64,000 nt of DNA, from positions 17,684,501-17,748,500 of the forward strand of contig NC_079882.1 in the NCBI RefSeq assembly GCF_029227915.1, written 5' to 3'. This DNA is from Hydractinia symbiolongicarpus (lineage: Eukaryota; Cnidaria; Hydrozoa; Anthoathecata; Hydractiniidae). The notes beneath the pieces are model-generated. The model saw only the letters and a list, made by a program, of their open reading frames with translations, was not told the origin of the DNA and did no database searches. Each line of letters opens with the position of its first letter. The first letter of the stretch is position 1. Shown in pieces: positions 43,150 to 55,189 of the stretch. The position numbers were made by a program, and so were the translations under genes.

Positions 43150-44750
43150 ACGCACAAAAAATGTAAGAAGGTAACACAAATTATTGTAGACTCTTTGATT
43201 AAGGAAGTGAAGGATTAAAAACCTATATTGGCAGAACATAAAGTTGTTGTCAAGTCGTTTTCAGGGGCGACAACATAATGTATGAAAAGTTATATGATTC
43301 CTACTGTGGACATGTCCCCTGACCATATAATTATAATATAACGTAATAAATTACGTACATAAATTAGTGCCACATGAGATCGCAACAAACATTTTAAACT
43401 TAGCCCGTGATCTAATAACAGATAAGAACAATGTGATTATATCAGGTTTTTTCAACACAGTGACAATAGTAGTGCAAATTAGAAAGTGTTAATTGTGAAT
43501 GAACTGTTGCAAGATTTGTAATGAAAGAAATATCGGTTTCATTGACAATATCAATATTAACCCTAAAAAAACTTGAACCACTTTTAAACTGCATTTAAAC
43601 ATAAAAATAACGTTATTACTGTCTTATAATTCTCAACAAGTTATAGAAGATTGACTTAATTGTGACATACAAAATCTCTCAACAAGTGATAGCTCGGTTT
43701 CGTGTAACTTACCTAATTACGTTAAAAATATATGGCAAAAAAATTTGAATAACATAATAATTGGTCATTTAAATATTAATTCAGTACGAAATAAATTTGA
43801 ACCCATTGTCCGCATGTTTGAAGAAAATATAAATGTCCTACTGCTAACTGAAACAAAAATCAAATGTTTCATTTACTGATGTCTAATTTTATATGAATAA
43901 ATATATGTAATATTAAGAAAAGACAGAAATGCTCACGGCAGAGGTATTTTTTTATGTGAATCAGGAATTATCTTTTAAACTACTAAATAGTTATTTATTT
44001 CCAAATGATATTGAAGTGATGTGTCCCGAAATTAACTTGAGGAAAAGAAAAATGCTTGTCATCGGATGTTACAAATCACCTAATCTAGATGATCACTATT
44101 TCCTTACTCAAATCGTAAATGCTCTTAATGTGTACCTTAAGGGAAGAAATTATTTGCAGAAGAAATTTGTGCGGAAATTTTTTTTGCGATATTAATTTTT
44201 GTGGATTTTGCCCAAATCCGCAAAAATTAATTCTGCAGAAGGTAAGAAATTCTGGTCATCCGCAAATATAAAATCCAGCAAAACTCTTGAAATTTTTCAT
44301 CCGCAAAAATAAATTACGCAAATTTTTCGAAATATTTTATGCATAAAAAATCGATCTGTTGACTATTCTTTATTACAGCTTAGTATTCTTTTTTTGATAT
44401 TTTGATAAAAAATAGAGATGATATTCCATAAATCGGATGTTTTTCATACACTTAGGTAATTCGGTTTTTTCCGACTTTCGATTACCAAATTTTTTGCATC
44501 TGCAAAAATTTCTTCCGCAATACCTCTTTTGAGGTTGCTATTCGCAAAAATTTATTCAGCAAAATATGCCATTTTTGGGTCACTTATCCGCATAAATAAA
44601 TTCCACACAAATTTCTTCCGCAAATAATTTCTTCCCTTAAGGTATCTTGTTATTGTTATGGCTGATCTTAACATGGAAGTTACAAATATCACGCTTGATG
44701 AATTTATGACATTATACGACTTGGAAGAGGCGAATTTAAGGATGGAAAGA
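43150..44750 (+). pseudogene. Highly decayed LINE copy (ORF1 esterase plus endonuclease start)
   Basis: 43240-43330 still reads HKVVVKSFSGATT followed by MSPDHIII. This is closely related to the SGNH-type ORF1 domain of the LINE at 53.8-54.3 kb. 43745-43865 reads IIGHLNINSVRNKFE...LLLTETKI, the start of an apurinic endonuclease. 44050-44136 and 44641-44730, interrupted by the MITE at 44141-44636, read MLVIGCYKSPN and IVMADLNMEV. Many stops interrupt the copy. Confidence 0.65.
44141..44636. mobile_element. TTAA-flanked MITE, second family
   Basis: The inverted ends GGGAAGAAATTATTTGC and GCAAATAATTTCTTCCC are flanked by TTAA at 44137-44140 and 44637-44640. The inverted repeats run about 35 bases. 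The interior repeats the phrase TCCGCAAAAAT/AATTTTTGCGGA many times in both orientations. Unrelated in sequence to the GGATACGG family. Confidence 0.8.
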
Positions 44751-44759
44751 TGGCGCATA

Positions 44760-47150
44760 GAGCAGACATGTTGTTCACTGCTGCAGTTTTACATCTCTGT
44801 TATGCATGTTTAACATCAACAGAAGAGATAGAATTTACATTAACAGATGGAGTTAATTCGCATTTACAGACTGGGAATTTGCATTCACTTGAATCAATCT
44901 GTTATTACCGTACAAATGTGTTAAAAAGTTTGGATTCACATTGTTTGGTATGTTTATTATTGCTTATATGTGGAAATGTGGAAAGCTGTTCTGCACTGGC
45001 TTATTTTACAATACCGGAACTTATTGAGTTTAAAAATATCAAAGGTTTAACGATATGTCATCAAAACGTTCATGGTTTAGCAAGAGAGATATTTTATCAG
45101 ACATATTTTTGAATCATTCGATTGACATTTTCTGTACTGGCGAGACATGGCAAGCACCGGATGGATTTGAAAATCTTGGAATCCAGGGGTACAACTTAGA
45201 AACTAAACCATGCAACGCTATTGGAGGCCGAATTGCAATATACTTACGAAATGAATTTCAATATACTCGTTGCTCCAACATTGAACCTGAAGGTATTGAA
45301 ATTATCTGGATAGAAGTTTCACAAAAAAATGCCGGTCCTTTTTTGGTCAGTGTGATATACAGTTCGAAACATCTACACAAAAACTTCAACAAAATCATTG
45401 AAGATAATTTGAAAACGGTAGCAGCTGAGAATAAGGAATGTATCATCCTTGGAGACATCAACTGTAATTACTTAACTAACTGTCACAAAGAAGTTAAGCA
45501 TATTTTCAATGTTAATGGTTTCAAGCAACTCATGAAATCTGCAACTAGGGTAACATCCGAAAGTGCAACATTGATTGACGTCATTCTCACTAATCGGCCT
45601 GCCAATATTTGTTCTGTTGAAAATATACCTTTGAGCTTGAGCGACCACGATATTATTGCTTGTAAACGTAAAATCAATCACATCAAATACCAACCAAAAA
45701 CAGTGACTAGTAGAAACTATAAAAATTATTCGCCTGAAAATATCTGTTCCGAACTCAAAAACGCATCTTGGGATCAACTGTATAATACTCGCAACTCAGA
45801 TTTAACCTGGGAAATTTTGAAGTTTCGGATATTACAAGTAATTGACAAATATGCCCCTTATACTACAAAACGCATAAAGGGTAAGCCATGTTCATGGCTT
45901 ACTGAGAAGCTAAAATCCGAAATGAATCAACGCGACCAGCTGTCGAGAAAAGATAGAAAGAGTAATCACCCAGCTGATTGGAGTAAATATAAGAGAAAGC
46001 GTAATTATGTTAACAACCTATTAAATTCTACTAAGAAGAAACACGGTCAAAACACTTTAAAGAAAAATCGAAGCAGACCAAGTAGATTTTGGAATTGTAT
46101 AAAAAAATTTATTTCCTACAAAACCTTCTAATACTGCTTGCAATTGAACCTTGAAATTTGATAATGAGATTATATCTGATAAGTTTACCATTGCACAGAA
46201 ATTTTGCAGTTACTTCGAAAGTATTGTCGAAACATTGAAAGCAAAAACATATCCGTTAAAAGACTTCGTCAGGAGACGTACTTCATCAAGCTGTTTCAGA
46301 TCAAAAGTCACTTAAATTTCAATATGTTACTGTTGTGGAGGTATTGAAACATCTTAAAGATTTGAAACAAAAATAGGCTGACGGACTTGATAGAATCCCA
46401 TCATGTCTACTGAAGGATTGTGCAAATATCATTGCTAGAATTTGGAAATGTACCATCACAATTCAAGACTGGAAAAATCGTCCCAATACATAAGTCTGGA
46501 TCAGTGAACGGCGTTGTTAATCATAGACCAATTACCATCCTACCAGTAATTTAAAAAATTCTCGAGAAATGTGTGCATTCTTGACTCATTGCATATTCGG
46601 AAGAAAATCAATAACTTTCAAAAAATTAATTCGGTTTCAGAAATAAACGATCAACCGAACTTGCTGCTGTATATCTTGTCGATAACATACGAAAAGCTAT
46701 GGATAATGGTAAAATGATGGGAGTTGTGTACATCGACCCGTCCAAGGCTTTCGACACTGTAAGCCATGGTGCAATTATGAATAAATTAAGTGACTATGGT
46801 ATCACCTCAGTTGAATATGAGTGGTTTTGCAGTTATTTATTTGATCGTTCACAGTGTGTCCACGTGTGTCCACATTAATGGAGTTCTATCTGATAGTTTA
46901 CCTGTATTCTGTGGATTACCACAAGGATTGGTCCTCGGACCTCTGTTGTTTCTAATCCATTTCAACGATATTTGTTACAAGTTAGATAAATGCAAAATAC
47001 TAATGTACGCTGATGATACTGTGGTATATTTTCCTCACAAAGATTTGTTGACCATCGAAAATACCGTTCAAACCGAGTTAGTTTCAATCATATATTGGTT
47101 GGAAGAAAACGAATTAATTATGAATTTTGAAGAATGGTAAGACGGAGAGT
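44760..47150 (+). pseudogene. LINE (CR1/jockey-type) with endonuclease and broken reverse transcriptase
   Basis: A long frame at 45055-46131 is an apurinic endonuclease. It starts from an upstream segment with LTICHQNVHGL and contains DIFCTGETW, GGRIAIYLRN, ECIILGDINCNY and SLSDHDIIACKR, so the catalytic E, D and SDH residues are present. It then enters the segment before the polymerase. The reverse transcriptase follows in several frames: GLDRIPSCLL (46387), MGVVYIDPSKAFDTVSHGAI (46717), GLPQGLVLGPLLFLI (46910) and LMYADDTVVYF (47000). The YADD site is intact but stops and shifts break the protein. It has no ORF1 of the 54-kb type and is of a different lineage, having SDHD rather than SDWHK. 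Confidence 0.8.
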
Positions 47151-48400
47151 ATGCTCTTTGGAAAACGTCTTTTGAAAGCTCATTACAAATTTTTGCGAAG
47201 CAATTGAGCTTTGCGAGCGAAGCGAGCGAAGCGAAATTGTGGAGCACGTTTGCTACACGCGAGGTATACCAAGAGAATTATTGAGATTTTCAAAATTTCG
47301 ATAGAAAAAAAATCATATAAAATCAGCGTAAAGAAATAGGACTGATATTTTTGCACATAAAGCTAGGGTATTTTTTTTTCTAATAAAACAAATAAGTTTG
47401 GACCGAGGGGTTAAAGTATAAGTTTAGTAAAAAATGCAATAAGTACGGCTCGTACCCCCCCACCCCCGGATTTTGACCCCCCCCCCGTCTTTTGGTCCGG
47501 ATTATACGTCCGCCGAACTTGAACACACAAGGAGGAATATGCCGTGAACAAGAAACGGTAGTCGGCATTTTAGACACGTATATTTTACAGACCCAAAATA
47601 TGCCTTATTTTTTTTGTATTATAGCTAGTTATGGTATAAATAATTAATTAATTACTTTGCAATTTTGCTTCTAATACTATTATAGTTGTATTTTAATGAA
47701 ATATAATAGTATTAAAAGGGTTTTCTTCTTTTGAAAACATTTATTGCTAGTCCTGTTTCTAATCATCTTTACTTGTGTATTTTAAGCTTTTTTGTTGCTG
47801 TGCTTTTTCTGGAGATTTTAGTTGGATTGGAAAGCTCCTGTGTAAGGTACCCTTTCCTAAAGAAAAATTGAAGTAATTTGTACAATTATAACGCGCCGAG
47901 CTGTGTTTTATTTTATTGTTTCTAAGAAGATGTAAGAATACAATATTATCAATTTTAATTGGTTTTATCCAAATCAAGGTAAGGCTTAATCACACGAAAG
48001 GTAGCTAGCTAGAGCTCAGTTTTGTATAAAAGAATTGAAAGTAATTTGTAGAATACATATGGAGAAGCTGTATTACTACCTAACTGATAGCCAGATATAG
48101 GAAAACCTGTAGCTAGGGCGCAGACAAAACAAATAGCTCTGGGTGCTAGAGTGAGCTGACCAACCGTTTTTTATCATTTTTTTTTTATTATATAAGTAAC
48201 CTGTTACAGTAATTAAAAAAATATCCACTTTTGCTATCAAACCAACAGCAATGTAATTGTCAATAGGAATTAGTTTTCCGTACACCCTCCCTGAGAACAA
48301 GGTTTAAAACGACATTAAAACATTAAAACTGTCATTAAACAGAACTTCTAGGATGCCCAAGCCGCACCACGTCCTCTAAACGGCGTGGGCATCTTCGAAA
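47151..48400. other. Gene-free stretch with GC-rich micro-repeats
   Basis: Contains GAGCGAAGC repeated three times at 47215-47235 and a run of C tracts at 47455-47482. No gene recognised. Confidence 0.45.
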
Positions 48401-48407
48401 CTGCTTG

Positions 48408-48818
48408 TAATTTTAGAACAAGGGTGCTGATAAGCTGCATACGCCGTATAACGTGCAGGCGTTTTTGAGCAAGTTTAGCGTTTTGCAAAAAAATTGAAGT
48501 ATTCACCCGAAAAAACCTGCATAGACTATGTGGTAGTAAAGTTCTTAAAAGAACTGTTTTTGATGGTTTTTGATAAAATTTACTTGATAAATAACTTTTA
48601 ATTTTTATTAACTTCTTTCTCTTAAAGCATCTTTTTCCAACTATCGTCCACAAGGTATGTTACAAGGAATTGAATTTTGAAAATGCTCCAGGCAAGTTCG
48701 GGAAAGTGCGGGCGGTTTTTGGAAGACAATCACTAATTTAATTGGAAAAGTTGCCCGAACTCGCCCTTATATATGTGGCTGTTTGCAGCTTATTGACACC
48801 CTCTTATTTTAGAATATT
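48408..48818. repeat. Fold-back repeat with AAGCTGC arms
   Basis: The left arm near 48412-48440 (TTAGAACAAGGGTGCTGATAA, then GCTGCATACG) pairs imperfectly with the right arm at 48770-48818, read inverted as AAAATAAGAGGGTGTCAATA then AGCTGCAAAC. Phrases such as GCGGGCGG and GAACTCGCCC between the arms recur at 61030-61200. No coding. Confidence 0.5.
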
Positions 48819-50599
48819 CTCAGGAATAATAGACCAAGAGAAATTACATCACAGTTTTTTGTCCACCGCCCACGTGTGTTTGAGAACAACCCACATAACA
48901 AAGTTCATTATTTTTTAAATTATTTGTGTAAAAATTACTATTTCATTCAGGATAAACCATTTGTCAGTCATTTTATTCGCCCAACAAAGAATCCTATCCA
49001 AGGTGCTTTTCTATTAGTGCTGAATTTAATAATTGACATGGTTCAGTATAGTTTTTAAAAGGGTCTGATTGCAAAATATGATTGCCAAAGTTCAGCACTT
49101 GTAATATTTGTGTATTTGTGTACTCAGCTTCTAAAACACACACAAGAGACATTATAATTTCCTCTGGGTGATTACATTAATGTTGGTTGAAAAAAAACTG
49201 AATGATAAAAGCATATGTTTTTAAATGGGTCTAGGACAATAAACTTATTTATTTCCCTTGGCCTTGCATCAATCAAATTCTGAAAAAATAAACACTTCTA
49301 AAATGATTTTGTCAGATTTGGAAACTGTTGGTATGGTTGGAACTAATTAGTAAAGTTGCCAAATTGTTTAGTTTTTTTCTTTTATACTTTTCCGAATTAG
49401 CCTTAATTATTTATAAGATGAAAAACAGTGCTTTCAATTCCATTGACTTGGCCATCCCTTAAAGGCACTGGAAGCTTCACTATATGAAAATGTTTTCTTT
49501 TTCTTTTAGATTGTGTACAATGGGAGTGAGTGATGTAATCTTCTAATGCGTGTGGTGAAAAGAAGGCGAATCCGTTATTGTTTTTCTGCCCAAATTTGAA
49601 GCTATTTAATAAATCTTGATAAAGTTAAAAAACTGTTTTGATTTGTTTGTTTTTGTTTTAATTGTTTCCCGTGAGTTTTCGAAATTCGTTCCAGCAGATT
49701 CTGTGGCTTCTACTGCCGGTACTTTTAGGTGAAAAACATACTGTTTTGTTGTGAGGTCGTTTACGAAATCGTTACGTTAGGACCAACTTCTGCGGGTTGT
49801 ACAACTCGATGTATCACATATCTTTCGGAATACTGCTAAAAGTGTAATTTTGTATTGCGCTCTTTACTTTTACCATTCTGTGGGAAAAGGCGGTACAAAA
49901 TTTTAACACGCGTTATTCGTTTTTGTTAGTTTCGCGTAATCTAATTTTCTCGCACATTTTGAAAAGAATATCCCACGCACATCAAATACTCGCGCAATCT
50001 GTTCGCAAAAAAAACTGTTTTTGAGCAACGAATTGTTCCGCAGAGCGTTCATTTTCCTACCTCGTCCCCAGGGTTCTTCTATATGATATTCAATTTTGAT
50101 GTATTTCGGAAGATGTTAGCGCCAAAGAAACAAGAAGCGCTAGGGACAAAGTATTGGATAGTTTAATTTTGCTTGCAACTTGCGAAATGCTTCGCAACCT
50201 TTTTTTTAATTTCTAGTTGTCTTTGAAAATCGGTTCAACAGTCCAGATGTACGCGTACTGTAGTGAAATATTCGGCACCCCCTTGGGTTTCTGCTGATGG
50301 TTTTTAGAGTTACATTTGTTTGGTTATTTGTACGGAATTAAATAATTCATAATGGTAGATAGAACAGTCCATAATGGTAGCTTGACAGTAAGAGTATGAG
50401 TATGAGTCTTTTCTCAGAGCATGGACTTAATTGTTAATGTAATGTTGGATCATCCTCATTCAACCGTCTTATCTTTCTGATTATAAAATAGATGACTTAA
50501 GTATTTTGATATTAATAAATAGATCACAGAAAGAATAATATTTTGCTTTACTATACCTTGCCAGCTCCCCACCTTTTTTGGACACACAGGCCAGTCCTT
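48819..50599. other. Gene-free stretch
   Basis: AT-rich sequence with small open frames only. Nothing recognised. Confidence 0.45.
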
Positions 50600-50844
50600 T
50601 TGAATAAAAGCTGACGAAGTAAGTAAGTAAATCAACTATTTCGTAGCTTGTTCAAAACTATTTTATATATATTTATTAGTATATAAAATATACTAATAAA
50701 AAAACTAATAATATATAATAATAAAATACCATTTCTCTAGTAGAATCAATCCGGAAATTTTTTGGCTGAAAAACATGAAAGACTCTACTGGAGAAGATGG
50801 TTAGTCTATTAAGACTAATTAAAATCGACTGTTTAAACGAAAAA

Positions 50845-53122
50845 TTAAATAATTCCTAAATTAATTATGTATTCTGCACAGATCCGACATTTGCATTGGA
50901 AAGAAGAAAATTCGCCCATAACTCTACAGAATTTAACCAAAGACTCTGCAGATTTGATTTCATCAGGAAGAGAATTCCATAATTGGGAGGCTATATATCC
51001 AAATGTTTGCAGCCCATATTTTGAAGATTTTATTCTAGGTCTAACTAAAGCACTTGATGACCTTAAATTATATCCAGTATCATTTCTAAACTGAAACACA
51101 CCTTCCATGTAGGAAGGATTCAATTTGCATTTCGTCTTGTAGACCTCTTTTAGTAATTGTCTACAATGTTGCATATGAATTCTTTTTGTAGAAGAAATGG
51201 ATTCCACTTTAGACTGAGACCTTGCCCTTTTTAAAACTCTATCCACCTTTGAAATAGATTTCCTGCTATTAAATCCCCAGACTAAAGGACAATAATTGAA
51301 CTCAGATGCTATGAATGTTGCATATAATAAACTTTTCTGTTTATTATCAACAATCCAGGAAATTTTCTTCAGGGCATTAGATTTACAGCTAGCTCTTTTG
51401 CACAGTGTGTTTATATGATCTGCAAAAGTAAGTTGACTGTCAAATTTAATACCAAGAAGCTTTACACATTTGGATGCAGATAAAATTGCTCCATTTAAAT
51501 TTAAATGCCGGATTTGTGGACTTTCTGGCTTTCCGAATATTATAAAATCGCATTTGCTTGCGTTTAATTGCAAGCCATTATCGGAAAACCATAAAGCTGC
51601 TGACCTAAAAAGTTGTTCTAACATATATTTTACTTCGTGAAAGGTTTCAGCTGATGCACAAAACGTATTAGCGTCAGCACACTAGAATATCAGAGCAGGG
51701 CGGCATATTCACGTCATATTGAAAAAGAAAATCATTTAAAAATATGTTAAACAGTAACGGCCCCAAAATTGACCCCTGTGGTATACCAGAAAAATTTTCG
51801 TTCCAACAACCAAAAACCCCATCAATACCTACTCTCTGAACGCGCTGCTTTAAATAGCTCCAAATAAAAGATAATGCACTAGAAGAAAATCCATAAGCAT
51901 GAAGCTTAGCAATAAGTAGCTTGTGGTTAATACAGTCAAAAGCCTTGCTTAGATCCATGAGCAAGGCAGCAACACACTTTTTAGAGTCTAACTTTTTTTG
52001 AAGAAAGCACATTAGATTTAAAAGAGCATGTTGGCTACTGTATCCTTTCCTGAATCCAGACAAGATAGGGGACATTTTCCCCTCCATGAACTCACTTATC
52101 TGTTCAAATAAGATTTTTTCAAACACCTTAGCCATGTTTGGCAGTTTACTAACTGGTCGATAATTTTCTTTGCAGACCCTAGACTTTGCTTTGTAGAGTG
52201 GAGACACATCCACAAATTTCAAAGACTCAGGAAAGATGCACGTATCTACTGAGTCATTAAAACAGTGACTCAACTGCTTAACAAAAACATTGGCGTGAGC
52301 TTTGAGAAGATCTACAGGTATGTCTCCCTCTGGACAAGCCTTGCCACTTTTTAAAGAACCAATATAAAGTTTTAATTTTTCAACAGAAACATGACAGAAT
52401 TTCATTTCGTCCATGTCAGCACTTTTGGAGAATTTTGATTTGATATTTTTTATGCTCGGATGTTCTTTGAAACTTGAAATAATTGCATCAACCTCGGTAC
52501 GAGAGCAATCATCAGCTGTTCCTGGATTGTTTTCAGGGATGTTGTTTACATTCAGTGATCTTGTGATATTTACGAAATAATCATTCATGACGTTTGCAAT
52601 TTCAACTTTATTTCGTAAAACAGCATCATCTTCGACTAACGAAGTTATATTTTCCTTGATTGCTTTCTCGGAGAAATTTGGTTTCACGATTTTCCAAAAT
52701 GCTTTGTTGTCTCGAACTTTCGACACGTCAAGTTTTCTGTAATAATTCTTTCTTGCATCTCTGACAATCTTTGCACACTTATTCCTTTGAATTCGAAAAG
52801 AGTTCCAATTTTCAGCAGTTGGATTCGAATTATATACGTTTCTTTTTCTACTTCTCATCATAATTTCTTTGCGTACTCTCTTCGTAATAAATGGTGCATG
52901 ATTGTTTCTAACCATCTTTTGCTTCACTGGCATATGTTTTTCAATTACGTTCTTAAAAGCTGTATCGAGGTTAGCGAAATTCACTTCCTGTAACTCCATT
53001 GACTTAGTAAGGTCTTTTTGGAATTCGGATTTATTGAAGTTTTTATAGACCTGTACTTTATAATGCGGGGTTTCTTTTTTGGCATCTCCGCTTTTATAAC
53101 AGTCACAGTGAGTTTGTGCCAA
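50845..53122 (-). pseudogene. LINE reverse transcriptase with damaged active site
   Basis: The frame 53122-51674 runs from the post-endonuclease region through LPNMAKVFEKILFEQISEFM, SGFRKGYSSQHALL, ALLMDLSKAFDCINHKLL and SGIPQGSILGPLLFNIFLND. It then stops where the YADD box should be. The next frame reads CADANTFCASAETF and continues in 51624-50845 through LGIKFDSQLTFADHI and FNYCPLVWGF to NSLPDEIK and the CxC...C end (KCRICAEYI). One of the two catalytic aspartates appears as Ala and the Tyr as Cys, on top of a frameshift, so catalysis is lost. Confidence 0.85.
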
Positions 53123-53763
53123 TCGGACAGTCCTGTCTCTATTGCACAGCTATTTGTGAACCTTTTCTTGTCAGAAACCCATATATGATCAATACAGGAT
53201 GGGTTCGCAGGGTTCTTGTAACAAGTTGGTGAATCAATTAAGTTTGAAAGATTATAGTGAGTTTTTAAGATTGATAATTCGGATTCGTGGCTGTTGAAGT
53301 CGCCCATTATTATACAATTTTCGTAATGAAACGAATCTAGGACTTTACCAAGGTTTTCAAGAAAATTATCGCAGCGTTGATTGGGTGGTTTGTAAATGCC
53401 CAGTACGAGCCATTTTTGTGCACGAAGGATAACTTCGATCCCAACTATTTCGATATCTTCAGGTAAAGAAGGGAGTTTTATAGCATTACTAATTTTTTCG
53501 CAATTAACATACAAAACCAATCCCCCGCCATTTTTGTTTCGGTCTCTTCGATAGGGACGTTTGAAACCATTTAAGGCAATTGAAGCATCGGTAAACGATT
53601 GATCAAGTTTCGATTCAGATATCAGCAGAATGTCCAAATGATCCTTGACAACCTCCTGTAAGGATAGTACTTTGCTTCTGAGTGAATTTATATTTAGATG
53701 TCCGATCAATAATTTTGTGGGGTGCAATTTTTTTATGTTTAATAGCGCGCAATTGTCAGCCAC
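52981..53763 (-). CDS. LINE apurinic/apyrimidinic endonuclease domain
   Basis: The frame is LLIGHLNINSLRSKV, ILLISESKLDQSF (catalytic Glu), NGGGLVLYVN, CIIMGDFNSHESE (catalytic Asp/Asn) and GLSDWHKLTVT (SDxH-type end). This enzyme nicks target DNA to prime reverse transcription. It ends at 52981, overlapping the reverse-transcriptase frame that opens at 53122. A one-base shift in that overlap would join the two, so ORF2 is probably frameshifted rather than naturally split. Confidence 0.8.
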   Translation of the reverse strand: MADNCALLNIKKLHPTKLLIGHLNINSLRSKVLSLQEVVKDHLDILLISESKLDQSFTDASIALNGFKRPYRRDRNKNGGGLVLYVNCEKISNAIKLPSLPEDIEIVGIEVILRAQKWLVLGIYKPPNQRCDNFLENLGKVLDSFHYENCIIMGDFNSHESELSILKTHYNLSNLIDSPTCYKNPANPSCIDHIWVSDKKRFTNSCAIETGLSDWHKLTVTVIKAEMPKKKPRIIKYRSIKTSINPNSKKTLLSQWSYRK

Positions 53764-53808
53764 TATAATTTGTTGTTCTGACGAAACGTTGGATCCATGC
53801 TCGACTTG

Positions 53809-54346
53809 TCAGTATTTTTCTAAATGTACGGTGAGGTTTTTAATTAGATTTTTTGTCCCTTGTTTGTTTAAATGAAGCTTACTGGCATTGAGATGATTAC
53901 AGGTGATGTTGTTATGCTGTATAAAGCCAATGTTTCGTTTAATACATAATTCACGTAAAAAACTGTTTACATAACCCGCCTTCATTTTCAATTTATCATC
54001 CCTCGTTATTATTACAGAAACTGAAACAATCATGTTTTTTCCCGTAATAACTTCAGTTGTCATATTTACAATTTTTGAAGCAATATTTTTAGGAGTTTCG
54101 TTAGACGGTAAATCGTTCGTTCCAATATGAATAATTAAATGATCAGGATTAACTTCGTCCAGCGTTGGTTTCAAATAATTTACCATGTGCGCCGTTTTTG
54201 CACCAGAAAATGACTTGACAATTATTTTTTGCTTTGATGTCAATTTGTTGTTAATTTTCCAGTGTGAGACATGCTTTAACATGCTATCTCCCACAATACA
54301 AGTTACGCTGTTTGATTCGGCAGGAATAGTTTCATCGCCTGTAGTT
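53809..54346 (-). CDS. SGNH/esterase-type domain of LINE ORF1
   Basis: GDSMLKHVSHW provides the nucleophile Ser of the GDS block. IIHIGTNDLPSNE gives the GxND block, and LHLNKQGTKNLIKNL gives the final His-type block. SGNH-hydrolase-like domains occur in the first ORF of several CR1/Rex-type LINEs. Coding extends upstream of Met 54294 to about 54346, overlapping the end of the coiled-coil frame. The two were probably one ORF1 before a frameshift, or they overlap. Confidence 0.75.
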
Positions 54347-55139
54347 CTGCAAGCTTCATGATTCGTAATGGTCGAAGGTTGTTATAGCCAGCAAGTTTTT
54401 CTAATCTATCTTTTAACGACTTTTGTTTTTTTTTCCATATAATAAATTTTCTTTTCTGTGCATTTCTATTTTCAAATAGCTGTTTAGATAATGATTGTTT
54501 TCTCTCGCTGTTCTTAGCTGAAGAAAACGATGATTGGTGTATAGAAATGTTGTTTATTTCTGTATCAAGAGGATTTTCGATAGAGTCATTAAGAGGATCA
54601 TCAGACGTGTTTGTAGCAATACAAATTGGTGATAAGTTTGATAAAGAAGACGATGATCGATCTTTTGAATATATGATAAATTGATCATCTGGGACTGACG
54701 CAATTTTTGAATAGTCTGTGAACTTGCGTGAGTTTGTATCTGTAGAGGAAATTAACCCCGTCACGGAACAATAATTTTCCAGTTTAAAATGTTCGAAACA
54801 TTTCATGTAAATTTCCATACAGTTCGTCATTTCCCGTAACTGAGATTTTAAAACAATATTTTCCTCTTTGAGGTCATGAATACATGTTTCCAAATACTTC
54901 AATTTTTCGCAGTGTCGAGATTCTCTAAGTTTTTGTATGTCTTTAGTGATACTCAACTGAAACTTTTCGAACATACTTCTTAAATCAAAATTCTCACCAT
55001 TTACATCAACTTCGATGGTTTCATCTTCAGGTAGTACAATGCCATCTCTGTCAATAGTCGAATTCAAATTTTCGGTATTAGAGCATTCATGATCCAAGCT
55101 ACTCACGGAGCGAGTAATAATACGTCTTGCCACCGCCAT
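54303..55139 (-). CDS. LINE ORF1, coiled-coil N-terminal part
   Basis: 278 residues from the ATG at 55137-55139. It has an acidic stretch, then a coiled-coil-like helix (LRESRHCEKLKYLETCIHDL with heptad Leu/Ile), a Ser-rich linker and a strongly basic tail (NAQKRKFIIWKKKQKSLKD). These are typical of RNA-binding ORF1 proteins of non-LTR elements. It ends at a stop that overlaps the SGNH frame. Confidence 0.7.
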   Translation of the reverse strand: MAVARRIITRSVSSLDHECSNTENLNSTIDRDGIVLPEDETIEVDVNGENFDLRSMFEKFQLSITKDIQKLRESRHCEKLKYLETCIHDLKEENIVLKSQLREMTNCMEIYMKCFEHFKLENYCSVTGLISSTDTNSRKFTDYSKIASVPDDQFIIYSKDRSSSSLSNLSPICIATNTSDDPLNDSIENPLDTEINNISIHQSSFSSAKNSERKQSLSKQLFENRNAQKRKFIIWKKKQKSLKDRLEKLAGYNNLRPLRIMKLAELQAMKLFLPNQTA

Positions 55140-55189
55140 TTTTTTTCACTCTTAAAACTGTCGTCGTCTTTTGTGCTTATATTTGTGCT

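Larger units (their letters stand above)
50600..55140 (-). mobile_element. Near full-length LINE with esterase-type ORF1
   Basis: Minus-strand element of about 4.5 kb. In order it encodes a coiled-coil/basic ORF1, an SGNH-type domain, an apurinic endonuclease and a reverse transcriptase. The 3' end is near 50600, where a TTAC repeat follows. The 5' end abuts a Helitron fragment at about 55190. The reading is broken by frame changes between domains and one damaged active site, so this copy is probably inactive. Clade: CR1/Rex-like within the jockey superfamily, by motif style. Confidence 0.8.
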
